This document shows positions 1-5,792 of a stretch of DNA of 10,973 nt, piece after piece (position 1 is the stretch's first letter; every line of letters begins with the position of its first letter). The stretch comes from Ruminococcaceae bacterium UBA5891 (lineage in GTDB: Bacteria; Bacillota; Clostridia; Oscillospirales; Acutalibacteraceae): the NCBI GenBank assembly GCA_002431945.1, contig DJET01000026.1:1-10973 (forward strand). The letters run 5' to 3'. A model generated the notes under the pieces. That model was not told the DNA's origin. It saw only the letters and a list, made by a program, of their open reading frames with translations, and did not search any database. A program made the translations under genes and the position numbers.

Positions 1-20
1 TGGACTTTTTCGACAGACTG

Positions 21-54
21 CGGGGGCTGTCTTATTAAGACAGCCCCCGTTTTT
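21..54 (+). terminator. Intrinsic terminator of an upstream + strand gene
   Basis: A near-perfect inverted repeat has arms CGGGGGCTGTCT (21-32) and AGACAGCCCCCG (38-49) around a 5-nt loop, followed at once by five T. This is the classic layout of a Rho-independent terminator read on the + strand. The gene it ends must lie left of the window, because bases 1-20 show no recognisable coding end. It also separates that gene from the convergent minus-strand trxA. Confidence 0.85.
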
Positions 55-90
55 GTTATGCCGGCAAATACATTCCCCGCCATTGCCCCT

Positions 91-186
91 TGTCATTGCG
101 GTGCGGGTGTCCGGTGGACACCTCTGCGAAGCAGAAGCACCGACCGAGCCGGCAGGCGAGACCACCGCAAGGTGCGCGGCAATCCG
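91..186. repeat. Long copy of the TGTCATTGCG...GGCAATCCG repeat
   Basis: It starts with TGTCATTGCG (91-100) and ends with GGCAATCCG (178-186), the same ends as the 36-bp copies at 203-238 and 10513-10548. The interior is longer and holds small hairpins of its own: GTGTCC/GGACAC around position 113 and TCTGC/GCAGA around 128. The last part, CACCGCAAGGTGCG, resembles the core of a short copy. It could be a short copy carrying an insertion or two copies fused. Five T follow its right end. Confidence 0.65.
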
Positions 187-202
187 TTTTTCCCCACACC
201 CT

Positions 203-238
203 TGTCATTGCGAGGGGCTTTAGCCCCGCGGCAATCCG
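203..238. repeat. 36-bp TGTCATTGCGAG...GGCAATCCG hairpin repeat
   Basis: The unit runs from TGTCATTGCGAG to GGCAATCCG, with a central hairpin GGGGC-TTTA-GCCCC (214-227). It has the same length and ends as the copy at 10513-10548, but the stem sequence differs and pairing is kept. Interspersed palindromic units with TGTCATTGCGAG ends are known from many bacterial genomes. The function here is unknown. Confidence 0.8.
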
Positions 239-280
239 CCTCCCCTTTTTATCCGGCGGATTTATTTTAACAGCCTTATT

Positions 281-589
281 TTATTCAAGCATAGAAAGAA
301 TTGCCGTCTTCGGCGCGGCGCCTACCTCGCTGCGTACCGCCTTGCCTTCTTTAAATACCATAAGCGCGGGAATTGACGAAACGGAAAACCTTGCCGCAAG
401 CGTCGGCTCTGAGTCTACGTTAACCTTGCAGACCTTTATGTCTTCCCTTTCTTCGGATATTTCCTCTACTATCGGGGATACCATACGGCACGGGCCGCAC
501 CAATCGGCGTAAAAATCCACCAAAACGGTCTTACCCGAAAGCAGTACCTCCTCGTCAAAGCTTTCGCTTGTTAAATTAACAACAGCCAT
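281..589 (-). CDS. trxA: Thioredoxin
   Basis: This is a small cytoplasmic thiol-disulfide oxidoreductase that reduces protein disulfides and is itself recharged by thioredoxin reductase. The 102-residue length is typical of the family. The active site WCGPC is at residues 30-34 within FYADWCGPCR, and the cis-proline that faces it is P74 in SSIPAL. The late V-FKEGK stretch also fits the thioredoxin fold. The ATG at 589 has a GAGGTG ribosome binding site 10 nt upstream. A terminator (619-648) divides it from the Asp23-family gene, so it probably has its own promoter; a perfect TATAAT lies inside that terminator. No thioredoxin reductase gene is nearby. Function is secure; which of several thioredoxins it is cannot be told from sequence. 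Confidence 0.95.
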   Translation of the reverse strand: MAVVNLTSESFDEEVLLSGKTVLVDFYADWCGPCRMVSPIVEEISEEREDIKVCKVNVDSEPTLAARFSVSSIPALMVFKEGKAVRSEVGAAPKTAILSMLE

Positions 590-618
590 TTTAATAACAC
601 CTCGTTTTTTATTCTTGC

Positions 619-648
619 AAAAAGCGGCCTGTATTATACAGACCGCTT
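619..648 (-). terminator. Terminator of the spoIIIA/Asp23 gene cluster
   Basis: Read on the minus strand, AAGCGG-U-CUGU, a 5-nt AUAAU loop, then ACAG-G-CCGCUU forms an 11-bp stem with one U-G pair, followed by a run of U (plus-strand A at 619-623). It begins only a few bases after the stop codon of the Asp23-family gene (654-656), as expected for the end of that transcript. The loop also contains a perfect TATAAT on the minus strand (633-638), so the site may double as promoter DNA for trxA. Confidence 0.8.
633..638 (-). promoter_or_regulatory. Possible -10 element for trxA
   Basis: TATAAT on the minus strand lies in the loop of the terminator. A start site about 7 nt downstream would give trxA a leader of roughly 37 nt that includes its GAGGTG site. 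No convincing -35 hexamer lies 16-18 nt upstream and there is no TGn extension, so the call rests on the -10 box and the need for a promoter after the terminator. Confidence 0.35.
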
Positions 649-653
649 AAGGT

Positions 654-1010
654 TCATTGCTCTTCGGGTTCGTTTTCTTCAATTTCAATATCCGCAATAC
701 TTACGTTAACGCGCGTTACCGCGTTGCCGGTCATAGTTTGCAGCTTATCCTTTATGTTCTTCTGAACCTTTTCGGCAACCTCTTTTACCTTTGCGTCCTG
801 CTTAACGCATATATATGCGCTTATTTCGATTGCGCCGTTAATATTTTCTACCTTAACGCCCTTAAAAGCATTTTTATTTTTTATAATTCCCTTAAGGTCA
901 ATGGATCTTCTTGAAAGACCGGCTACGCCCTCAACCTCTTTTGCGGCAAGCTCCGCCATTTTTTCAAGCACGTCGGTGCTTACCGAAAGCTCGGTTTTAT
1001 TATTTGCCAT
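654..1010 (-). CDS. Asp23/Gls24 family protein (YqhY-like)
   Basis: The protein belongs to the Asp23/Gls24 family of small cytoplasmic or envelope-associated proteins, whose biochemical role is poorly defined. In Bacillus subtilis the member YqhY lies between spoIIIAH and accBC and has been linked to control of fatty acid synthesis. Family signs are the opening TELSVSTDVLEKMAELAAKE, the VEGVAGLS motif, an ISAYICVKQDAKVKEVAEKVQ segment, and the VTRVNVSIADIEIEE end with an acidic tail. I place the start at the ATG at 1010 (118 residues, MANNKTEL...) because AGGAGG lies 8 nt upstream (1019-1024). The in-frame ATG at 1055 lies within the promoter region, upstream of the predicted start of transcription. 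The gene directly follows spoIIIAH but has its own promoter, so it can be expressed in growing cells. Confidence 0.9.
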   Translation of the reverse strand: MANNKTELSVSTDVLEKMAELAAKEVEGVAGLSRRSIDLKGIIKNKNAFKGVKVENINGAIEISAYICVKQDAKVKEVAEKVQKNIKDKLQTMTGNAVTRVNVSIADIEIEENEPEEQ

Positions 1011-1043
1011 AGAATATACCTCCTGTATCTTCTCTTTATCCTT

Positions 1044-1071
1044 ATTATAACACATTTTTAAAATAACTCAA
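1044..1071 (-). promoter_or_regulatory. Sigma-A type promoter of the Asp23-family gene
   Basis: On the minus strand TTGAGT (1066-1071) is followed after 16 nt by a perfect TATAAT (1044-1049), which is preceded by TGT and so forms an extended -10 (TGnTATAAT). The predicted start near 1037 gives a leader of about 27 nt carrying the AGGAGG site. It sits in the 66-bp gap after spoIIIAH, with no terminator in between, so the gene may be read both from spoIIIA during sporulation and from this housekeeping-type promoter. Confidence 0.7.
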
Positions 1072-1076
1072 CAGTT

Positions 1077-1619
1077 TTATTTTACGGGAATTATTTTTAT
1101 ACCCGAAAGCGGTATGTTCGTCTGCGAGGTTACAACGTCCTGTATCTGAAGCGTCTGCGCCGAGGTAAGCCCCTCTGATTTTACAACGATACTTATTTCG
1201 GTATCGCTTTGCACCGCCAGCACGTTTTCAAAGCCCTTTGCCTTTAACAGCGCCTCGATATTGCTTTCGCTTTCGGCTCTGCCCGCCATTTCCTCTACCT
1301 TTGCAAGGGCGGATTTTTTATCCTCATCGGTAAGCTTTGAATTTTTAAGCGTTTCGGTCACGCTGTCCGAAGCCTCCTTGCGCGCTTTTTCGCGCGCCTT
1401 TTTGGTTTCGGTAAAATAGTCGTCTGCCTTTTCGTCGGTTTTTGCCGAGGTTTGCAGCGTTCCGTCCGATTTGCTTGAATTGCTTACATACGAAGCCTCG
1501 CCCAAATATTTGCCCGAAGACGGCGTATACTTCATATTAAGCCAGATAGCGCCTGCAAGCGCAAACACCATAACCGTTACTGCAATTTGTGTTTTGCCGA
1601 ATACCTTACCTTTTTTCAT
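1077..1619 (-). CDS. spoIIIAH: Stage III sporulation protein AH
   Basis: SpoIIIAH sits in the mother-cell membrane. Its extracellular part, a ring-building fold related to YscJ/FliF, binds forespore SpoIIQ in Bacillus to form the channel between the two cells. The 180-residue protein has one membrane segment at about residues 11-28 (QIAVTVMVFALAGAIWL). A charged helical region follows at about 60-115 (TETKKAREKARKEA), then a C-terminal domain ending SEGLTSAQTLQIQDVV...GIKIIPVK, characteristic of the family. It is the last spoIIIA gene and overlaps spoIIIAG by 14 nt. The ATG has GAGG 8-9 nt upstream. It is somewhat shorter than the Bacillus protein. No SpoIIQ-like gene is in the window; many Clostridia use a different forespore partner. 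Confidence 0.93.
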   Translation of the reverse strand: MKKGKVFGKTQIAVTVMVFALAGAIWLNMKYTPSSGKYLGEASYVSNSSKSDGTLQTSAKTDEKADDYFTETKKAREKARKEASDSVTETLKNSKLTDEDKKSALAKVEEMAGRAESESNIEALLKAKGFENVLAVQSDTEISIVVKSEGLTSAQTLQIQDVVTSQTNIPLSGIKIIPVK

Positions 1620-2160
1620 TGTCGGTTCCTCCTGCTATGTATACTCTTTTTGAAGTGATGTTAAGCGCCGCCGTAACGGCGTTTTTGATTTTTTCGTTTA
1701 TCAGCTCGTCGTCCCCTCCCCTGCATACCACCGCCACGCCGCGCACTTCGGGCATTTCGGCGGTAACAAGCAGCGCCTGCTCGCCGCCGTCTGCGGTTTT
1801 AACGGTTATATAGCTTTGCTTGTTTTCGCTGCTTGTGCTTTTTGAATTGCTTTCGGTTTTATCCGCGCTTGAGCCTTCGTTTGTATCGGCGTAGGAATAT
1901 TTTATTCCGCTTTCAAGCGTAACCACCACCGTGGCGCTTTTATCCCCCGTAATTCCTTTTACAATTTCCCTTACGCCGCTTTCAAGCTCCGCCTTGTATT
2001 CCTCTGCCGAAATACCGCTTGAAGCCTGCTTTTTTGCCGTCTTTTCCTTATTCCCCGTGAACGAAGAAAGGGCGATAAGCAATATCCCCGCAAGTCCCGC
2101 TATTAAAAGAAATTTTGGGTTTTTGATTTTGTTTGCCGCTTTTTTAAACGTTTCATTCAT
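1606..2160 (-). CDS. spoIIIAG: Stage III sporulation protein AG
   Basis: SpoIIIAG is the large-ring component of the SpoIIIA-Q channel, anchored in the mother-cell membrane with its main domain in the space between the two cells. The 184-residue product has a short basic cytoplasmic N-terminus (residues 1-16), one membrane segment at about 17-34 (FLLIAGLAGILLIALSSF), and a region with KGITGDKSATVVVTLESGIKYSYA. It ends in VRGVAVVCRGGDDELINEKIKNAV, the conserved ring-building motif region of the family. A low-complexity Ser/Lys/Thr stretch (about 95-112) breaks the domain, as is common in these proteins. It overlaps spoIIIAF by 8 nt and spoIIIAH by 14 nt. GAGGTG lies about 10 nt upstream of the ATG. 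Confidence 0.93.
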   Translation of the reverse strand: MNETFKKAANKIKNPKFLLIAGLAGILLIALSSFTGNKEKTAKKQASSGISAEEYKAELESGVREIVKGITGDKSATVVVTLESGIKYSYADTNEGSSADKTESNSKSTSSENKQSYITVKTADGGEQALLVTAEMPEVRGVAVVCRGGDDELINEKIKNAVTAALNITSKRVYIAGGTDNEKR

Positions 2161-2584
2161 TTTGCACCGTCACCTCGTAATTTACACCGGCGGCATTAAG
2201 CGCTTCCTTTACCTTATACTCTGGTTCGTTTGTTGAAACTGCTATCTTAATAATACTTATGCCGCCGCTTTCGGTTTTATCCGTACAAACCGTAATTTTA
2301 TTAAAATTAACGCCCGCTTTTTTTAAAACCGAGCCGTAAACGTATTCCGCGCCGGATATTAAAAGCTCGTCTTCCGTTTTTTCGCTGTATTCATATGCGT
2401 TAAAATTAAGATCGAATTTTACGCGCGCTATCGGAACGGCGGAAATTATAACCGCAATAAAAACAAGACTTAAAACATATTTTACCGGCTTTTGCATATT
2501 GCCGTCGGGGCAGATAAGGTAAGCCGCGCCTATTATTACGCAGGCGGCGCAAACAGCGGTTATAAATGAGTTTAATGCGTTCAT
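2153..2584 (-). CDS. spoIIIAF: Stage III sporulation protein AF
   Basis: SpoIIIAF is a membrane protein with a C-terminal domain of the ring-building type, thought to join the SpoIIIA export complex. The 143 residues show two membrane segments, about 7-24 (FITAVCAACVIIGAAYLI) and 35-52 (VKYVLSLVFIAVIISAVP), separated by PDGNMQKP, a short loop typical of the family. A soluble C-terminal part (about 70-143) with ITVCTDKTESGGISIIKIAV fits the domain. It shares 4 nt with spoIIIAE at its start and overlaps spoIIIAG by 8 nt, so translation is probably coupled. The short length is close to that of many clostridial versions, while the Bacillus protein is longer. Confidence 0.9.
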   Translation of the reverse strand: MNALNSFITAVCAACVIIGAAYLICPDGNMQKPVKYVLSLVFIAVIISAVPIARVKFDLNFNAYEYSEKTEDELLISGAEYVYGSVLKKAGVNFNKITVCTDKTESGGISIIKIAVSTNEPEYKVKEALNAAGVNYEVTVQNE

Positions 2585-3708
2585 TGCGTTTTACCTGCCG
2601 TTACCACTATTGCAAGCGATATAATAAACATAGCGCCCGCAATAAGCATTATTCCTATAAGCGTGGAAATAACCGAATCCGCCGCGCGGAGTATCTCGGC
2701 TATAACGTTAAGCGAAAACAGCTCGGAAACCGCGGCGGTTACAAAAAGCACCGCGCGCCACACAAGCAGCTCGGCTATAAGCGGTAATATCACACCCGCG
2801 CACGCCACCGCGCCGTAAATACCCACCGACGATTTCAAAAGCCCCATCGACGCCGTAACCGTTCCGAGCGCCTCAGACAGCACGCCCCCCGCCACCGGCA
2901 CCGAAGAGCCTATTATAAATTTTGCCGCCTTTGCGGTTAAGGTGTCGGCAGAGGCGTTAACCGCCGTTTGTATACTTAATATCCCCACAAACACCGCCGA
3001 GACAAACGCCGTTATCCAAAGAGCAAGCCGTTTTATCATTGCGGCTATGCCGGATTTTTTAAGCAGCGGAGAAACCGAGCCGCTTATGCTTACCGCCATA
3101 TATCCGCCCATAAGCGGCATTATTACAAAGCTTGATATATAAGAAACGCCCTGAGCCGCCGTAAGCAGCAGCGCGCTCATTGAGGCAGAGGTTGCCGCCG
3201 CTCCAGACGCGGCGGTTATTACCGCAAACACGGGTATAAAGGATAACATAAAGGTTGAAATGCCCTTAAGCGCGTTTGCCGCCGCCGAAACAGAGGAAAG
3301 CACCGGCACGGCTATAACCCCGGCGGCAGCAGCAGCAACATAAAGCGCCGCGTTTATACTGCCGCCCTTAAGCTGCGCCGCGCTTAACGCCGCGGCAATA
3401 AGTATAAGAGCCGTCACCTCGGCGCCAGCCTTTAAGGGCGCCTTGGCTCCGCTTTTTAAAAATCCCCATATGTGGGAAAATACGTTATCCGCGGTAATAA
3501 CGCTTACCCAGCTGTAATCGGCGGGGTCAATGCCGTTTTCTTCAAAATAGCGTCTTGTGTCATCGGGCAGGGCTTCACTCAGGCTGTCGGCTCCCGCCGT
3601 TTCATACTGCTCTTTATAAAGGCTGTCCTTTTCCCCCTCGGCAGATACCAAGCCTGTAAAAACCGCAATAAAAAGCATTATTGCCGAAATAAGCTTTATA
3701 TGTTTCAT
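2581..3708 (-). CDS. spoIIIAE: Stage III sporulation protein AE
   Basis: SpoIIIAE is the largest membrane protein of the complex and is thought to form or support the transport pore in the mother-cell membrane. The 375-residue product opens with a cleavable-looking signal (residues 1-23, MKHIKL then a hydrophobic run to VSA). A short extracytoplasmic part follows with YFEENGIDPADYSWVSV, and then many Ala/Ile/Val-rich membrane segments from about residue 98 to the end. Family traits include the FMLSFIPVFAVITAASG segment, the PLMGGYMAVSISGSVSPLLKKSG segment, and FIIGSSVPVAGGVLSEALGTV with conserved glycines. It overlaps spoIIIAD and spoIIIAF by 4 nt each, which suggests coupled translation and matched amounts. 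Confidence 0.95.
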   Translation of the reverse strand: MKHIKLISAIMLFIAVFTGLVSAEGEKDSLYKEQYETAGADSLSEALPDDTRRYFEENGIDPADYSWVSVITADNVFSHIWGFLKSGAKAPLKAGAEVTALILIAAALSAAQLKGGSINAALYVAAAAAGVIAVPVLSSVSAAANALKGISTFMLSFIPVFAVITAASGAAATSASMSALLLTAAQGVSYISSFVIMPLMGGYMAVSISGSVSPLLKKSGIAAMIKRLALWITAFVSAVFVGILSIQTAVNASADTLTAKAAKFIIGSSVPVAGGVLSEALGTVTASMGLLKSSVGIYGAVACAGVILPLIAELLVWRAVLFVTAAVSELFSLNVIAEILRAADSVISTLIGIMLIAGAMFIISLAIVVTAGKTQ

Positions 3709-4091
3709 TGCAAAAACCCCAGTGCCGTTTTAAGTATTCCCGTTATTAAGGGCAGGGATATAATAAACACCGCGCATTTCCCCGCAAGCTCCGCCTTTCC
3801 CGCAAGCGAGGACTGTCCGCTGTCGCGGCAGGCGTCGGCAATAAATCCGGTTATATAGCCTATGCCGAGCGCCTTAAAGGCAATTTTAAAATATTCAGCC
3901 GAAAGCGAATACAGGCTTAACTGCGATTTTAAATACCCTATCGGAGCGGCTATGCTTTTAAGAATGCAAACCGTTACCGTTATTCCCCCGGCAAGCGATA
4001 TTAAAAGCGCGTATTCGCCGTTTTGGCGTTTCAGCGTAAGCGATAAAACGGCGGTAATAACGCAAACCGCAAGTATTTTGAAAATTTCCAT
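3705..4091 (-). CDS. spoIIIAD: Stage III sporulation protein AD
   Basis: SpoIIIAD is a small multi-pass membrane protein of the SpoIIIA complex. With SpoIIIAC it belongs to one family and is thought to build part of the membrane pore. The 128 residues show hydrophobic segments at about 2-20, 26-48, 73-87 and 104-125. YFKIAFKALGIGYITGFIADACRDSGQSSLAGKAELAGK in the middle is the family signature, with the conserved ACRDSGQ/SLA polar loop. The gene begins 2 nt after the spoIIIAC stop and shares 4 nt with spoIIIAE. Length is close to the usual 130 or so residues. Confidence 0.94.
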   Translation of the reverse strand: MEIFKILAVCVITAVLSLTLKRQNGEYALLISLAGGITVTVCILKSIAAPIGYLKSQLSLYSLSAEYFKIAFKALGIGYITGFIADACRDSGQSSLAGKAELAGKCAVFIISLPLITGILKTALGFLQ

Positions 4092-4093
4092 AG

Positions 4094-4288
4094 CTATAAC
4101 CCGAAAAGCCCCTTAACGGCGGAAAACAGGTCGGCTATTGCGTTTACAACCATAAGCAGCACCACCACAAGCCCCGCAAGCGTGGTAAGCAGCGCCTGAT
4201 CCTCCCTGCCCGACCGCACAAGCACTAAGTTTAACACCGTAACTATTATGCCGATAGCGGCTATTCTGAAAATAAAATCAACGTCCAT
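4094..4288 (-). CDS. spoIIIAC: Stage III sporulation protein AC
   Basis: SpoIIIAC is a 64-residue, two-pass membrane protein, the normal family length. The segments are at about 5-24 (FIFRIAAIGIIVTVLNLVLV) and 33-53 (LLTTLAGLVVVLLMVVNAIA), joined by the polar loop RSGREDQA, which matches the family's conserved loop. It ends in DLFSAVKGLFGL. The start ATG has GGTG 6 nt upstream, overlapping the TAG stop of spoIIIAB, with a 9-nt gap between the genes. Confidence 0.93.
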   Translation of the reverse strand: MDVDFIFRIAAIGIIVTVLNLVLVRSGREDQALLTTLAGLVVVLLMVVNAIADLFSAVKGLFGL

Positions 4289-4297
4289 TTATTTCAC

Positions 4298-4750
4298 CTA
4301 CAAAAAGAAGATACAAAGAAACGCGCCGCACAGCACTCCCACTGCGGTATAAAGGCGGCAAAGCTCGGCGCAGTTTTTTTCCGCCTCGGCGCACTGCTTT
4401 TCCGTAAGCGTTATGTAAAGCGTTATCCGCCCGCATTCGGTTTCGGCGTCCGACATACCCATACCGGAAAAAAGCTCGTTTATCAGCTCCCTGTCGCGCA
4501 AGGATATATCGTCGCAGCTGATTTTTGCGGCACCGTTTTCAAAAACCGCCTTATCGCCAAAGCTTAAAGCAATTATTTTTTCAAGCTCGCCCGCGCCCGT
4601 TCTTATTCTGTCCCTCAGCTCCGTCATTGAAAAAATTATTTCCGTAAGCGCTTTTTTCCGCTTTTTAAGGCTGTAGGATTTTAAAACGCCGTAAGCCGAG
4701 CAGGCGCAAAACAAAACGGTAAGCCCCGCCGCCTTAAACAGCCACGCCAT
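4298..4750 (-). CDS. spoIIIAB: Stage III sporulation protein AB
   Basis: SpoIIIAB is a mother-cell membrane protein related to type II secretion/type IV pilus inner-membrane proteins (GspF-like). It works with the ATPase SpoIIIAA. The 150 residues have membrane segments at both ends: about 5-22 (FKAAGLTVLFCACSAYGV) and about 134-150 (VGVLCGAFLCIFFL). The helical soluble part between contains KKRKKALTEIIFSMTELRDRIRTGA, where the leucine/arginine pattern is typical of the family. MGMSDAETECGRITLYITLTEKQCAEAEK follows. It is about 20 residues shorter than the Bacillus protein but looks intact. It overlaps spoIIIAA by 17 nt. Confidence 0.92.
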   Translation of the reverse strand: MAWLFKAAGLTVLFCACSAYGVLKSYSLKKRKKALTEIIFSMTELRDRIRTGAGELEKIIALSFGDKAVFENGAAKISCDDISLRDRELINELFSGMGMSDAETECGRITLYITLTEKQCAEAEKNCAELCRLYTAVGVLCGAFLCIFFL

Positions 4751-5678
4751 TTAAAAGCTCCGCCGCGCCCAAAAGCTTAATCGTTCCGCCGTGAATTTTC
4801 GGCAAAACCGCAACCCACTTTACCGCGCCGCTTTGTATCAGCTCTGCCGTCACGCTTCTTCGCATTATATCGTCGCGGCTTCCTATATGCGCCGTGGTAA
4901 TAATATCAACGCCTGCGTTTAAGCTTTCGCTTACCTGCTTTAATTCTTCCTGCCTGCCTATTTCGTCAAACGCGATAATATCGGGATAAAGGGTGCGCAG
5001 CGCTATTTCAATACCGAGCGCCTTATCCGCGCACAGCAGCACGTCGCTGCAGGCGCCTAAATCGTTTTGCGCCGTACCGCCCGCACTGCCCGAAATTTCG
5101 CCGCGGCTGTCTATTACCGCAACGCGGTAATTTTTTTTGCACATACCGCCCGACAGCTGCCTTATAAGATCGCGCAAAACGGTGGTTTTTCCGCTGCCGG
5201 GCGGTCCCGCTATTAAAAGCCCGCCGCCGTTATAGCACCTTGCAATATCGTTTGCCGCGCCTAAAATTTCACGCGCTATTCTTATATTAACAGAGGATAC
5301 GTCCAAAAGCGCGCCGCTCTCGGTAAGGGTTCCGCAAATTCCGGCGCGGTGACCGTGCTTCATAATAACAAAGCCGTTTTTAAGTTCTTCGCCGTGGGCG
5401 TAAACCGAGCTTTGGCACAAAAGCTTAAAGCTTTCCTCAAGATCGCTTTTTTCCGCCTTTAAAAGCTCGCGCGTAATGCAAAAAGAGGTTTGTCCGTTCC
5501 TTAAAACAAAAACCGTTTCGCCCGCAACGGTAAGCGCCACGGGCAGTCCGCAGCGAAGCCTTATTTCCTCTGCGTTTTGCTTTACAATGTCGGGCAGCCT
5601 TAAAAGCACGCCCCTTATATTTTCGCAAACGCCGTACAGTGCGCTTTCAAATTTTTTTATTTTTTGTATGTCTTCCAT
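4734..5678 (-). CDS. spoIIIAA: Stage III sporulation protein AA, secretion-type ATPase
   Basis: SpoIIIAA is the cytoplasmic ATPase of the SpoIIIA complex, in the type II/IV secretion ATPase superfamily. It is thought to power transport from mother cell to forespore. In the 314-residue form the Walker A motif GPPGSGKT is at residues 158-165, and Walker B is IIAFDEIG at 234-241. The RGEISG and TTAHIGS segments fit the family's other nucleotide-contact regions. I choose the ATG at 5678 because GAGGTG (5685-5690) lies 6 nt upstream; the in-frame GTG at 5687 is part of that ribosome binding site. It is the first gene of the operon and diverges from the sugar-transport operon. Each later spoIIIA gene overlaps or nearly touches the one before it, so a single transcript is likely. 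Confidence 0.95.
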   Translation of the reverse strand: MEDIQKIKKFESALYGVCENIRGVLLRLPDIVKQNAEEIRLRCGLPVALTVAGETVFVLRNGQTSFCITRELLKAEKSDLEESFKLLCQSSVYAHGEELKNGFVIMKHGHRAGICGTLTESGALLDVSSVNIRIAREILGAANDIARCYNGGGLLIAGPPGSGKTTVLRDLIRQLSGGMCKKNYRVAVIDSRGEISGSAGGTAQNDLGACSDVLLCADKALGIEIALRTLYPDIIAFDEIGRQEELKQVSESLNAGVDIITTAHIGSRDDIMRRSVTAELIQSGAVKWVAVLPKIHGGTIKLLGAAELLNGVAV

Positions 5679-5695
5679 TTTTTTCACCTCGCTAA

Positions 5696-5724
5696 ATAAT
5701 ATGAAAAGGTTGTCCTTAATATTA
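5696..5724 (-). promoter_or_regulatory. Sigma-E-like promoter of the spoIIIA operon
   Basis: On the minus strand TAATATT (5718-5724) fits the sigma-E -35 pattern KMATATT. After 14 nt comes CATATTAT (5696-5703), which matches CATACAAT at 6 of 8 positions. The spoIIIA operon is under sigma-E in Bacillus subtilis, so the site is expected. The caution is that transcription would start near 5689-5690, at the very edge of the GAGGTG site, leaving a leader of only about a dozen nt. Confidence 0.5.
5702..5715. promoter_or_regulatory. Weak cre-like (CcpA) site
   Basis: TGAAAAGGTTGTCC agrees with the cre consensus TGWAANCGNTNWCA except at two positions, one of them the central C. It lies in the divergent gap upstream of a carbohydrate operon, where carbon catabolite control would make sense. 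Two mismatches in a short AT-rich site can arise by chance, so this is only a suggestion. Confidence 0.2.
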
Positions 5725-5792
5725 CCGTCTTTGTATTTTTTTAAAAAAATGTGGAAAGGTATTAAAAGAAATATAAAAACCGGAGGTAAATT

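Larger units (their letters stand above)
58..280. other. Noncoding gap with hairpin repeats
   Basis: No credible gene lies between the terminator at 21-54 and the 3' end of trxA at 281. The open frames here run through repeat DNA and have no ribosome binding site. The gap is mostly filled by two TGTCATTGCG-type repeat copies (91-186 and 203-238). No T-tract terminator for minus-strand trxA is visible; the strong GGGGC/GCCCC hairpin at 214-227 might serve instead, which is a guess. Confidence 0.7.

Noticed and set aside
58..512. Two + strand open frames of 70 and 140 codons
   Set aside because: They run through the hairpin repeats and antisense to trxA, have no ribosome binding site, and show no recognisable domain.
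1011..1055. Longer Asp23-family start at 1055 (MCYNKDKEK...)
   Set aside because: It lies upstream of the predicted transcript start and lacks a ribosome binding site, while the ATG at 1010 has AGGAGG at ideal distance.
2566..3858. Plus-strand open frames opposite spoIIIAE and spoIIIAD
   Set aside because: These are shadows of clearly conserved minus-strand membrane protein genes; they have no family features.
5734..5784. Sigma-A promoter for the sugar operon (TTGTCC/TATTTT or TATAAA boxes)
   Set aside because: Each pairing has either poor boxes, wrong spacing or a start too near the ribosome binding site; the AT-rich gap gives many such matches.
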